Source of the DNA: Candidatus Jordarchaeia archaeon
GTDB lineage: Archaea; Asgardarchaeota; Jordiarchaeia; Jordiarchaeales; Jordiarchaeaceae
NCBI GenBank assembly: GCA_018383815.1
Contig: JAHAWU010000006.1
Location: 1 to 53,050, forward strand
Length of the DNA stretch: 53,050 nucleotides
Reading direction: 5' to 3'
Part shown: piece after piece, positions 27,442 to 35,603 of the stretch
Layout of the letters: every line of letters begins with the position of its first letter
Numbering within the stretch: the stretch's first letter is position 1
Translations under genes and position numbers: made by a program
The notes under the pieces: generated by a model
Seen by the model: the letters and a program-made list of their open reading frames with translations, nothing else
The model's database searches: none
What the model was told of the DNA's origin: nothing

Positions 27442-27915
27442 TTAACCACCAACCGAACGAATCTCAATGGCACCTGCACCGCAATAAATTTCACAGACAC
27501 GACAGGTCTTCTGAGTACCCATCCTCCTACACTTAGTTAAATCAATTATTTTAGCCTTCCCATTCTCCACACGAAACACCACCCCCTCAGCCCGGGAACC
27601 CTTACCACCCGCAATAAGGTGGGAAGCGGCAACATCTTCAGGACATACCATGACACAATTTCCACAACCCGTACATTTGTCCTCATGGAATACCAGTCCT
27701 GTTTCCTTAACCTCGTCGGTTACTTTAAATATTTCTTGAAGCTGCTTTAATTTATCTGCATACTTCGGTTCCTGAAATAGTGGCGTGCAATCCTCAAGCT
27801 TTTTTTTACCACTCAGCAACTGAACAGCGTAAGCCATACAATTTGCTTCTCCACACTTACCGCAATTTGTTTGCGGCAAAAGCTTGTATATTTGAAAGGC
27901 ATTCATAGCGGGCAT
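27442..27915 (-). CDS. Fe-S domain plus ferredoxin-type protein paired with FwdB
   Basis: A 157-residue iron-sulfur protein. Residues 1-45 form an Fes-type four-cysteine domain (C-G-K-C-G-E-A-N-C...D-C-T-P-L), as found at the N-terminus of the corrinoid Fe-S subunit of CO dehydrogenase complexes. Then comes a ferredoxin motif C-T-G-C-G-N-C-V-M-V-C-P near residue 80, and a last cluster-like set C-R-R...C-R-V-C-E-I-Y-C near the end. It probably passes electrons to or from FwdB, whose ATG follows its stop by three bases. ATG 27915 lies ten bases behind GGAAG; ATG 27906 is possible. Confidence 0.8.
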   Translation of the reverse strand: MPAMNAFQIYKLLPQTNCGKCGEANCMAYAVQLLSGKKKLEDCTPLFQEPKYADKLKQLQEIFKVTDEVKETGLVFHEDKCTGCGNCVMVCPEDVAASHLIAGGKGSRAEGVVFRVENGKAKIIDLTKCRRMGTQKTCRVCEIYCGAGAIEIRSVGG

Positions 27916-28243
27916 AGTTTTTCTACTTCCATAATTCTCTCCAATTCCACGAATAAGACATAGCTCATAAATTTTGTCATCTACCTAGCAGTTAAACTTC
28001 AATATATATTATGAGTTTAGGGCTTCCCAATATTCAATAACCTAGGATAATGGGTTTTCTAGCTTCTGGGAGGGGTTTTTATAGTTAATAAGGAAAAAGT
28101 ATGGAGCCAATGAAGGCAGCACCACACGGTAGAAGGCTCAAAAAAAACAATGTTGTGATGCTCGCGGATTGGGAAACTTGTCACAGACCAAAAAACCAAA
28201 CATAATAATTTTCAAAGAACAAATCTTTGGGAGCTGAAACTAT
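27916..28243. other. Divergent promoter region between the FwdB operon and the longin-like gene
   Basis: No gene seen. On the minus strand a TATA-like run (AATATATATTG, about 28000-28010) lies some 90 bases before the Fe-S protein ATG and could drive the FwdB operon. For the rightward gene a GGGAG site sits at 28229-28233. Confidence 0.45.
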
Positions 28244-28753
28244 TTGGATATTAAAGCGGTTTATGTCATAAAGGACACTGGCTACGCTCTCTTTCACAGG
28301 GCATACGATAGAGAAGAGCGTACACCAGATGAACTCTTGATTGGAGGCTTTATTTCCGCGATTTTTAACTTTTTTAGAGAATTCTGCGAAGACCAAATAG
28401 TGAAGATGGAAACAAAACTCCTGAAGCTATTTTACCATCCACTAGGAGAGATAATTTTTGTAGTAATAACAAAATGTGAAAAAAACACCGACGACACACC
28501 AGTAAAAGAATTATTGCGAAAATTAGCTGAGAAATTTGTGTATAAATTCGGAGCGGTAACCAATGACGAAGTTGACTCCTCAAAATTTTTGGAGTTCGAA
28601 AAAACCGTAGACGAACTCGTTGAGGAATATAATAACACAAAAAATAACAATTTAGGGGGGAATGTCTTAGAAAAATTCGAGGTGAGAAAAGGATATCTTT
28701 CAAAAATCAACATTAACCTCCAGAAAAGCATTAATAAACTATTAATGAGTTAA
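28244..28753 (+). CDS. Longin/roadblock-like protein, paralog of the 4.1-4.6 kb gene
   Basis: A 169-residue protein. It begins with strands around A-V-Y-V-I-K-D-T-G-Y-A-L-F-H-R-A-Y, then a helix D-E-L-L-I-G-G-F-I-S-A-I-F-N-F-F-R-E-F, then strands with M-E-T-K-L-L-K-L-F-Y and E-I-I-F-V-V-I-T-K, and a long C-terminal helix. This order of strand pair, helix, strand pair, helix suggests a longin-like fold and parallels the protein at 4129-4554, with an added C-terminal tail of about 30 residues. The start is TTG with GGGAG ten bases upstream. No transmembrane segment is present. A role as an adaptor or GTPase regulator would be typical of the fold but is not shown here. Confidence 0.6.
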   Translation: MDIKAVYVIKDTGYALFHRAYDREERTPDELLIGGFISAIFNFFREFCEDQIVKMETKLLKLFYHPLGEIIFVVITKCEKNTDDTPVKELLRKLAEKFVYKFGAVTNDEVDSSKFLEFEKTVDELVEEYNNTKNNNLGGNVLEKFEVRKGYLSKININLQKSINKLLMS

Positions 28754-29150
28754 AAATCTTTTATCCAATTTTTTAGACCATTTTCAGTCTTGCATCTCAT
28801 GCACATCAAGTTTACTAGGACCCTGTTTTGGAAAACTTCACCGGACCATGGATTTATTTGATTTCCCAATCGAGGAACTAATAAAGGAGTTAACAACTTT
28901 TACCAAAAACCCATCCCGCATACTTTTCCAACAGCTTTTTAATAAGCAGTCAGGGGCTTAGCCTTTATCAGTTCCAAAAATAATTTTCAAGTATTATCCA
29001 CATTTTACACACTCTAAATAGACCTAATTAATAATTTCAAATTACCAAGAATATCTAATACGAAAGGTTGACAAAAAGAAGAAAGTAGCAACTATCCTAT
29101 AATATTTTAAAAACAGTTAAAGCACACGGCAATTTTTTCGGGGTGAAAAA
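28754..29150. other. AT-rich intergenic DNA without a gene
   Basis: A T-rich run just after the longin-like stop (28765-28775) could end its transcript. The rest has no coding frame or clear structure; GGGGTG before 29151 is the ribosome binding site of the next small gene. Confidence 0.45.
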
Positions 29151-29366
29151 GTGGAGAAAGAAAAACTGGTGTACAAAAGCGAGGAAAAAATTTCAAATGA
29201 GGATCTCTTAGATTTCTGCAGAGAATTAGAAAACGTTTACGAAGCCTACCTCCGAGAAAAAGAGAAGAAAGAAGTAAGGGACCTACTACTGCTAAACGAA
29301 TTATACAATTCAATGATGGAAATTAAAAGGATTCTAAGAATAAGAAAAGTTGAAAACACCGACTAA
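29151..29366 (+). CDS. Small highly charged helical protein, unknown
   Basis: A 71-residue protein rich in Glu, Lys and Arg, probably mostly helical, with coiled-coil character around L-E-N-V-Y-E-A-Y-L-R-E-K and L-Y-N-S-M-M-E-I-K-R-I-L. The start is GTG with GGGGTG seven bases upstream. It has no Cys clusters, membrane segment or catalytic motif, and no family is recognised. It stands alone, with about 200 bases on the right before the ferredoxin promoter. Confidence 0.5.
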   Translation: MEKEKLVYKSEEKISNEDLLDFCRELENVYEAYLREKEKKEVRDLLLLNELYNSMMEIKRILRIRKVENTD

Positions 29367-29544
29367 AAACAATGTTTATCATCGAGTTTAACAATAGCCA
29401 CATAGCCTTTTTTCAAAATGGTTCGCGAAAAATTTTTCAAAGATAGTAAATGGGAAGTCTTCCCTTTTTTGATAAGAGAAATAGCTTATCGGTAACTCTA
29501 TTTTTCAGATGGCGCAAGAATTATTTTGGTAGGGAAGGGTAGGA

Positions 29545-29555
29545 AAAATATATAA
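29545..29555 (+). promoter_or_regulatory. TATA box of the ferredoxin/acyl-CoA dehydrogenase operon
   Basis: AAAAATATATAAG places transcription start near 29577. That is downstream of the open frame's first TTG (29567) and so supports the later start at 29603. Confidence 0.45.
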
Positions 29556-29602
29556 GTTGTGTATTATTGTTCCATTACTGTGAACAACTTAAGGCGGTGC
29601 TC

Positions 29603-29836
29603 TTGAAATTTAATTATCCTGTTTTAGCCCATCCAGAAAAGTGCCAACATTGCAAAACCTGTATGAATGCATGTCCTTTGGGTGCAATTGTAGACATTGA
29701 CCCAAGATTTAAAGTGGATATTTCCAGGTGCAAGACTCGAATTGACTGTTTTTATTGTGTGATGAATTGCAAAAGCGGAGCATTGACCCTAAAACAGGCA
29801 GATGCCGAGGAAAACATTAATATTGTTAGGCAGTAA
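29603..29836 (+). CDS. Small [4Fe-4S] ferredoxin-like protein
   Basis: A small electron carrier of about 77 residues. The first cluster motif is C-Q-H-C-K-T-C-M-N-A-C-P, a normal ferredoxin motif. The second is less regular, C-K-T-R-I-D-C-F-Y-C-V-M-N-C, and may hold a second cluster. The frame starts at 29567 with no ribosome binding site; TTG 29603 follows GGCGGTG and lies after the predicted transcription start. Its TAA overlaps the ATG of a 36-codon frame, and the acyl-CoA dehydrogenase follows, so it may carry electrons for that enzyme. Confidence 0.7.
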   Translation: MKFNYPVLAHPEKCQHCKTCMNACPLGAIVDIDPRFKVDISRCKTRIDCFYCVMNCKSGALTLKQADAEENINIVRQ

Positions 29837-29946
29837 TGGTTTCAGACATAAACCTCCAGATTCCAACACTAAAAGAAGCTTATTGGGGAGCATCTCTTGG
29901 AAGTAGAGGGCTAAATGAATTTTTGGAGGCCGGATATTTATGGTAG
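29836..29946 (+). CDS. 36-residue overlapping small ORF between ferredoxin and acyl-CoA dehydrogenase
   Basis: The ATG overlaps the ferredoxin stop (TAATG), and the TAG overlaps the acyl-CoA dehydrogenase start (ATGGTAG), so the three frames interlock. The peptide begins M-V-S-D-I-N-L-Q-I-P and ends A-G-Y-L-W; it is mildly hydrophobic and unlike a known family. The dehydrogenase ribosome binding site GGAGG lies within it. Overlap at both ends suggests translational coupling, either of a real micro-protein or of a leader that carries ribosomes to the dehydrogenase start. Confidence 0.45.
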   Translation: MVSDINLQIPTLKEAYWGASLGSRGLNEFLEAGYLW

Positions 29947-31109
29947 ATTTTGAGCTTTCTGAGGAGCAGATTGCTCTGCGCGAAAAGGCACGCAAATTCG
30001 CATTAGAAGAAATAATTCCAGTATCATCAAAATATGATAAAAGTGGAGAGTTTCCACTACCCATTTATAAAAAAGCCTTTAAAGCAGGACTAATGAATTT
30101 GGGAATACCAAAACAATATGGCGGACAGGGATACGGATCCTTTGAGTCGGTGCTTGTGGTTGAAGAGATTGCCGCAGCTGACCCGGGAATTGCAACCTCA
30201 ATGTACGCCAATGACTTGGGAGCGGAACCCATAATTCTTGCAGGAACAGAAGAACAGAAGCGGAGATTTTTAACGCCACTCACAAAGGAACTCAAATTCA
30301 TATCTTTCGCAACTTCGGAGCCAGGAATGGGGAGTGATGTGGCGGGAATTAAAGCCACCTATGAGCGCCAGGGTGACGAGTACATTTTGAATGGAAACAA
30401 GTTCTGGATTACTAACGGTAATTTTGCCAGTTACTATGTGATTTTTGCTCGGCTTAAGGGTACGAAGCGCCACGAGGGTTTAAGCGCCTTTGTCGTTCCC
30501 CGAGAGAGTGAAGGATTGTCTACTGGTAAACCTCTTGATAAATTGGGACATCGAGCCTCTGACACCGGGGCGGTGATTCTCAAAAATGTCCGCGTTCCAG
30601 CTGAAAATCGGCTGGGTGAAGAAGGTGTTGGTTTCCTGCTGGCTATGGGCACATTTATGCGCACCCGTCCAGCTATTGGTGCCTTTGCAACGGGTTTGGC
30701 GCGTTCCGCTATGGAGTATGCTATTAACTATGCTAAGCAGAGGGAAGCCTTTGAGCATAAGATTTCAAGTTTTCAAGCAATTCAGCACATGGTGGCGGAT
30801 ATGTATGCTCGCATCGAGGCTATGCGTCTTCTGACTTGGAAGGCTGCTTGGCTTGTAGATAGGGGGGACCGAGACGCTAATACAGCGGCTAGCGTAGCCA
30901 AGCTTGTGGGTTCTGAAGACGCCATGAAGATTGCCATTGACGCCTTACAAGTCTATGGTGGTCGAGGTTATCTGGAGAATTATCGCATTGCTAAACTGTT
31001 TAGGGACGCGAAGCTTTTCCAAATCTATGAGGGCACATCTCAGATTCAGCGTTACGTTATATCCCGATATCTCTTCAAAGAATATGAACCTATTATGAAA
31101 GGATTTTAG
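29940..31109 (+). CDS. Acyl-CoA dehydrogenase (FAD-dependent)
   Basis: A 389-residue enzyme of the short/medium-chain acyl-CoA dehydrogenase family, which oxidises acyl-CoA to 2-enoyl-CoA or works in reverse. The family pattern is complete: the N-terminal helical domain, S-F-A-T-S-E-P-G-M-G-S-D near residue 125, the FAD region F-W-I-T-N-G near residue 160, Q-V-Y-G-G-R-G-Y near residue 340, and the catalytic-base Glu in I-Y-E-G-T-S-Q near residue 363. The ribosome binding site GGAGG is ten bases before the ATG. An ETF pair is not present; the upstream ferredoxin may serve instead. It could follow the dehydratase-type enzymes in an acid fermentation route, which is inference. Confidence 0.93.
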   Translation: MVDFELSEEQIALREKARKFALEEIIPVSSKYDKSGEFPLPIYKKAFKAGLMNLGIPKQYGGQGYGSFESVLVVEEIAAADPGIATSMYANDLGAEPIILAGTEEQKRRFLTPLTKELKFISFATSEPGMGSDVAGIKATYERQGDEYILNGNKFWITNGNFASYYVIFARLKGTKRHEGLSAFVVPRESEGLSTGKPLDKLGHRASDTGAVILKNVRVPAENRLGEEGVGFLLAMGTFMRTRPAIGAFATGLARSAMEYAINYAKQREAFEHKISSFQAIQHMVADMYARIEAMRLLTWKAAWLVDRGDRDANTAASVAKLVGSEDAMKIAIDALQVYGGRGYLENYRIAKLFRDAKLFQIYEGTSQIQRYVISRYLFKEYEPIMKGF

Positions 31110-31283
31110 CCCTAATTGAGAAACAGCTGATCCTTTATTATCTCCTCTCTTTCTTTTTGTAGCTTATTCTGGTGATGAATGAATTTTTACAGAAAAATAG
31201 TTATGCCAGTGCCAGTAGATTTACATTTAATGGAGGAGCCTAAAAAAGAAATATTGAGGGGAATATCGTGGCGAGAGACATAT

Positions 31284-31913
31284 TTAGTGGAGGAGTTTTT
31301 GGCAGATTTTTACTGCTTCTAGGGGGTCTTTTCCATAGGCGTCGGCTCCAATTCTTTTGGCTGTGTTTTCGTCGAAGGCTGCGCCTCCGCAGATCACTTT
31401 TACTTTGTTTCTGAGGTTTTCTTTTTCCAGCAGTTTTATTGTTTCTTTTGCGGCCTCTAGTGCCACTGTGAGGAGGGCGGACATTGCTAGAATGTTTGCG
31501 TCTGTTTTCTTTATTGCTTCTATGAAATTTTCTGCTGGTACGTCGACTCCCAAGTCTTCCACGTAGAATCCAGATGAAACAAGCATGGTGATGACAATGT
31601 TTTTTCCAATGTCGTGGAGGTCTCCGCGCACTGTTCCAATGACTATTTTTCCTCTGACCTGGGTCTTAAGGCCCTTTTTCTCCAATGCGGGTTTTATTTT
31701 TTGAAAAGCGTTTTGAAAAATGTCTCCGGCGGTTATGAGCTCCGCAAGAAAATATTCCTTTTTATCGTAAAAGTCACCCACAATTTTTAGTCCTTGAGAG
31801 AGGCTTTCTATTATTTTTAGAGGGTCTGTGCCCTTCTTAATTTCTTTTTCCACATTATCCAGTACAGCGCTCCTCTCTAGGTTAGCCATGGCTTCAACGA
31901 GCTGATCAGTCAT
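31284..31913 (-). CDS. Corrinoid methyl-carrier protein without an adjacent methyltransferase
   Basis: A B12-binding methyl carrier of about 209 residues with the MtaC/MttC layout: a helical cap (L-A-E-L-I-T-A-G-D-I-F) followed by the Rossmann-like domain with the cobalt-ligand motif G-D-L-H-D-I-G-K-N near residue 100 and V-I-C-G-G-A-A near residue 173. ATG 31913 is supported by AAGGTGAT; the open frame reaches 31922. Unlike the other three corrinoid proteins in the window, it has no methyltransferase gene directly in its operon: downstream is the convergent acyl-CoA dehydrogenase and upstream a divergent sulfatase-fold gene. Confidence 0.9.
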   Translation of the reverse strand: MTDQLVEAMANLERSAVLDNVEKEIKKGTDPLKIIESLSQGLKIVGDFYDKKEYFLAELITAGDIFQNAFQKIKPALEKKGLKTQVRGKIVIGTVRGDLHDIGKNIVITMLVSSGFYVEDLGVDVPAENFIEAIKKTDANILAMSALLTVALEAAKETIKLLEKENLRNKVKVICGGAAFDENTAKRIGADAYGKDPLEAVKICQKLLH

Positions 31914-32073
31914 GTTTATCACCTTTTTGTGACGAAATATTAGTTTTTAATGAAAATATATTTTTAAACAGATTAGATTAAAGTATTGCTCCGATAATTA
32001 GTGGCTTAGTTTAATCGTTTGAGTTTGGATAGAGCCAGTTGTTTTCCCAGTTATAAAAGTTGGTGTAAAGGGC

Positions 32074-33462
32074 TTGAATGTCGTAGTAATCCTCCTTGAC
32101 ACTCTGAGAAAAGACCACATAGGAATATATGGAAATAGTTGGATTAAGACCCCTAATCTAGACGCCTTAGCCAGAGAAAGCATCATATTTGAAGACGCAC
32201 ATCCCGAATCTTTCCCAACAATTCCCTTCAGAAGATCCATACACACGGGAATCCGCACCTTCCCCTTCAAGGATTACCATCCCTGCAGGGGGGATATGGT
32301 TCAGGCTTATGGGTGGCAACCTATCCCCGACTCTCAAAACACCATTGCCGAGATTCTACGCAGAAACGGTTACACCACTGCCTTCATAACAGATACTTAC
32401 CACTATTTTAAGCCGAGTATGAATTTTCATCGAGGGTACCATCAGTGGCAGTTAATAAGAGGCCAAGAGGCAGACCCTTACAAAACCGCCCCAAAAATTG
32501 ACCCCAAACTGTTGGAGCGCTACATACCACAAAGTGGGAAATGTGAACACATGATGACAATACTTCCACAGTACCTCAAAAACATTGCAAATCGCCAAAA
32601 AGAGGAGGCTTACTTTGCGCCCCAAGTATTTAGCGCCGCAGCCAAGTGGATAGAAGAAAACAACCATGTTGAGAAATTTTTCCTCTTTATTGATTCATTT
32701 GACCCCCATGAGCCCTGGGATCCACCGCAAAAATACAGAGACCTTTACCATCAACCCTACACTGGTAGAGAAGTTATCACACCCAACTACTCAACTAGTG
32801 CTGATTACCTCACACCCGAAGAGTTAAGATACATGAAGGCACTCTATGCAGCCGAAATCACAATGGTTGATGCTTGGCTTGGGAAATTTTTAGAAAAAAT
32901 GAGGGAACTGGAACTGCTGGATAAATCATTAATAATACTGACATCTGATCATGGGCACCAGTTGGGTGAGCATAACTTAATAGGTAAGATTCCCAGAGGA
33001 CTCTATCCCGAGTTAGTAGACATACCGCTTTTCATTCGCCACCCCCAAGGATTTAAGGGTGGTAAACGTGTTTCAGGCTTCGTATACAATCACGACATAG
33101 TACCCACCATTTTAACATTCCTTGGAGTAGAGCCCCCCACACCATTAGATGGAGAAGAGCTCTGGTCTCTAGTAGATGGGGAGCGGGAGGCGCGGGGCTA
33201 CGCAACCTCTGGTTTCAACGGTTATGTTTGGACAAAAGATAGAGAATGGGTGTATATAGCTAATTATTCTAGGAGCAGAGAATACCTTTACGATTTGAGA
33301 AAGGATCCAAACCAGACCCAAAACATAGTGGAGGAAAACCGTGACATAGCTGACATAATGTTTCAAAGGATTCTCCAAGACGCAAGCGGGGAACTAGTAG
33401 ACCACAGGGAAGTTATGTCCAAAGCAGCTGAGGAATGGTACAAGATGGAGGGACTTCTGTAA
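32074..33462 (+). CDS. Sulfatase/alkaline-phosphatase-fold hydrolase with Thr nucleophile position
   Basis: A 462-residue member of the sulfatase branch of the alkaline phosphatase superfamily. It shows the N-terminal metal Asp in V-I-L-L-D-T-L-R, the second metal pair in L-T-S-D-H-G-H-Q-L-G near residue 290 and the C-terminal L-Y-D-L-R-K-D-P-N. At the place of the sulfatase signature C/S-x-P-x-R it reads T49-I-P-F-R, so there is no residue to turn into formylglycine. Thr nucleophiles occur in related phosphodiesterases and phosphonoacetate hydrolase, so the substrate may be a phosphate ester. The start is TTG 32074 with only a weak GGTG site upstream. It is divergent from the lone corrinoid gene. 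Confidence 0.8.
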   Translation: MNVVVILLDTLRKDHIGIYGNSWIKTPNLDALARESIIFEDAHPESFPTIPFRRSIHTGIRTFPFKDYHPCRGDMVQAYGWQPIPDSQNTIAEILRRNGYTTAFITDTYHYFKPSMNFHRGYHQWQLIRGQEADPYKTAPKIDPKLLERYIPQSGKCEHMMTILPQYLKNIANRQKEEAYFAPQVFSAAAKWIEENNHVEKFFLFIDSFDPHEPWDPPQKYRDLYHQPYTGREVITPNYSTSADYLTPEELRYMKALYAAEITMVDAWLGKFLEKMRELELLDKSLIILTSDHGHQLGEHNLIGKIPRGLYPELVDIPLFIRHPQGFKGGKRVSGFVYNHDIVPTILTFLGVEPPTPLDGEELWSLVDGEREARGYATSGFNGYVWTKDREWVYIANYSRSREYLYDLRKDPNQTQNIVEENRDIADIMFQRILQDASGELVDHREVMSKAAEEWYKMEGLL

Positions 33463-33471
33463 AGCTTCTAA

Positions 33472-33496
33472 AAAATTATTTATTTTTGGTTTTTAT
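33472..33496 (+). terminator. T-rich terminator after the sulfatase-fold gene
   Basis: ATTTATTTTTGGTTTTTATG lies within about 25 bases of the stop and contains two T5 runs, the usual archaeal termination signal. Confidence 0.35.
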
Positions 33497-33593
33497 GATT
33501 CATACTATTTATTGGACAAAAGTTTATAATATTGATTAGGAGAGGTAAAAATACAATTACTAAAAACTTCTCGCGTCAGAAGGAGGACTGCAG

Positions 33594-34232
33594 ATGGCTG
33601 AAAGGATTTTTGAAAAGCTTTCAACCGCAGTAATAGAGGCCAACGTGGATCTTGTTAAGGAAGCCGCAAAAGAGGCTTTAGAACAAGGAATAGATGCTTA
33701 TGATGCCCTAACTAAAGGACTTATGAAGGGCATAGAAGTAGTTGGGGAAAAGTTTGGTAATAAGGAATACTTTATTTCTGACGTCCTAATGTCGGCTGAA
33801 ACCATGTCTGCGGCTTTAGAGATACTGGAGCCACACCTAAAAGAGAAAAGGACGAGCGGACACGGCAAGGTGCTACTGGGCACCGCCTATACAGATATAC
33901 ACACCATAGGAAAAAACATAGTTAAAATAATGTTACAGGCAGCCGGATTTGAAGTAATTGACATTGGCGAAAACGTTCCCCCAGAAACCTTCGTAGAGAA
34001 TGTTAAGAAGCATAACCCAGACATTCTAGCCATGTCCGGAATCATCTCGTCAGCGAGGGCGGAAATGATTAACACCATAAAAGCTCTAGATAATGAGGGA
34101 CTACGAGAGCGTGTTAAAATCTTAATAGGGGGCGCCGCCACCTCACAAGATTTCGCTGAAAAAATTGGCGCCGACGCCTATGGAAAAGACGCGCGGGAAG
34201 CAGTCCAAAAGGCTAAAGAACTCTTAGGATAA
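33594..34232 (+). CDS. Corrinoid methyl-carrier protein paired with an MtaA-type protein
   Basis: A 212-residue B12-binding protein with cap and Rossmann-like domains. The cobalt-ligand motif reads T-D-I-H-T-I-G-K-N near residue 103. It keeps D-x-H-x-x-G but has Thr where the other three paralogs have Asp after the His, and Ala-Tyr-Thr in place of the usual Gly/Asp residues before it. The ATG lies eight bases behind AAGGAGG. The MtaA/UroD-family gene follows by 31 bases, so the two are an operon and likely exchange a methyl group. Confidence 0.9.
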   Translation: MAERIFEKLSTAVIEANVDLVKEAAKEALEQGIDAYDALTKGLMKGIEVVGEKFGNKEYFISDVLMSAETMSAALEILEPHLKEKRTSGHGKVLLGTAYTDIHTIGKNIVKIMLQAAGFEVIDIGENVPPETFVENVKKHNPDILAMSGIISSARAEMINTIKALDNEGLRERVKILIGGAATSQDFAEKIGADAYGKDAREAVQKAKELLG

Positions 34233-34263
34233 AAAAAGGACGCGAGACTTTGGAGGTTAAATC

Positions 34264-35310
34264 ATGTCTGGTGAAGAATTAACCGTAAGAGAGAGAATGA
34301 AGAGAGTTTTCCTCAGACAGGAACCAGATAGGGTTCCAGCTTACCCCTCCGTGGGAGCGGGAAACGCGAGACTTGCAGGAGTACCCATAAAAGAGTTTAT
34401 AACTGACCCCGAAACAATGGCCCACGCCATTATTAAGGCATATAAACTATACACCCCAGATGTGGTACTTGTCCTAGGAGACACCCTTGTCGAAGCCGAA
34501 GCTTTCGGCTGCAAAATAAAATTCCATGAAAATAGGCTTCCAGAAGCAGTGGACTTCCCGGTAAAAGATTTGAAAAAAGACGTTAAAAATATACGAATGC
34601 CCGACCCAAGAAAAGACGGCAGGCTGCCCAACATTCTCAAAGCCGGCGAAATAGTAACCAACGAGCTGAGAAAAGTTGCAGGTGTAGGCGGACTAGTCGC
34701 AGGTCCCATCTCCCTTCTCACAGCGCTAAGGGGACCAGAAAATTTTTACAAAGACCTTGTGCAGAACCCAGACTACGTTCAGGAAATGCTTGATATAACC
34801 ACAGATTTCGCCATTGAGGAGGGAAGAGCACAAGCCGAAGTGAGATTGGGACTAAACCTTGGCGACCCTGTGGCAGGCACTCTTTCACCCAAACAATTCG
34901 ACAAGTTCGCTGGCCCCGCCTTAAAAAAGGTAATCAAAACCTGGGCAGCTGAGGGAAAATTCTGCGCATTACATGTATGTGGCGACGTAAATCATCTCAT
35001 AGACAAGCTCGTCGAGCTGGGCCCCGCAATGCTCAGCATAGACGCCCCAGTCAACCTTGCAGAAGCTAAGAAGAAGATTGCAGGCAGAGTGGTTCTTGTG
35101 GGAAACGTAGATCCAGTCAAAGTCATGCTAGAGGGCACACCACAAGATGTGAAACAAGCTGTTAAGGAGTGCATACGTCAAGCGGCTCCAGGTGGAATGT
35201 ACATGCTCGCCACAGGATGCGAGGTACCACCAGATACCCCCCTCGAAAATCTGAGAGCCTTCATGGAAGCAGCCAGAGAATATGGAAAATACCCCATACA
35301 ACTTGACTAA
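34264..35310 (+). CDS. MtaA/UroD-family corrinoid methyltransferase with full zinc site
   Basis: A 348-residue TIM-barrel protein of the uroporphyrinogen decarboxylase family, in the branch that contains methylcobamide:coenzyme M methyltransferase MtaA. Both zinc motifs are intact: H-V-C-G near residue 240 and the late Cys in A-T-G-C-E-V-P-P near residue 320. It lacks the basic N-terminal residues of true haem-pathway UroD. It starts with ATG behind TTGGAGG. Directly downstream of a corrinoid gene, it probably moves the methyl group between that carrier and a thiol or pterin acceptor; which one is unknown. The coding strand is A/C-rich, like the neighbouring plus-strand DNA. Confidence 0.88.
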   Translation: MSGEELTVRERMKRVFLRQEPDRVPAYPSVGAGNARLAGVPIKEFITDPETMAHAIIKAYKLYTPDVVLVLGDTLVEAEAFGCKIKFHENRLPEAVDFPVKDLKKDVKNIRMPDPRKDGRLPNILKAGEIVTNELRKVAGVGGLVAGPISLLTALRGPENFYKDLVQNPDYVQEMLDITTDFAIEEGRAQAEVRLGLNLGDPVAGTLSPKQFDKFAGPALKKVIKTWAAEGKFCALHVCGDVNHLIDKLVELGPAMLSIDAPVNLAEAKKKIAGRVVLVGNVDPVKVMLEGTPQDVKQAVKECIRQAAPGGMYMLATGCEVPPDTPLENLRAFMEAAREYGKYPIQLD

Positions 35311-35603
35311 AAAATGAAGAAAAACAGATAGTCACAACAGGGGATAAGAGGAAATAAACTCTGCTAACAGGCGGAAGCGGCAACTTAATACAAAAAATAA
35401 TGTCTCTTGTCCAAATCAAAAGTGTCAATTGGAAGAGGTTATTACTTTTATATTTTCGAATCTTGGGCTCTATCTGTCGATTGAACCTTATAGGGAGATA
35501 ATTCTAGAATTGGGTTTTGAGAGGAGATAGCTAATACAATTTTATTTTTCCAACCATTAGGTCAATATATCGAAAGAGTGATTAGTAGGATTTGAAGAGT
35601 TTA

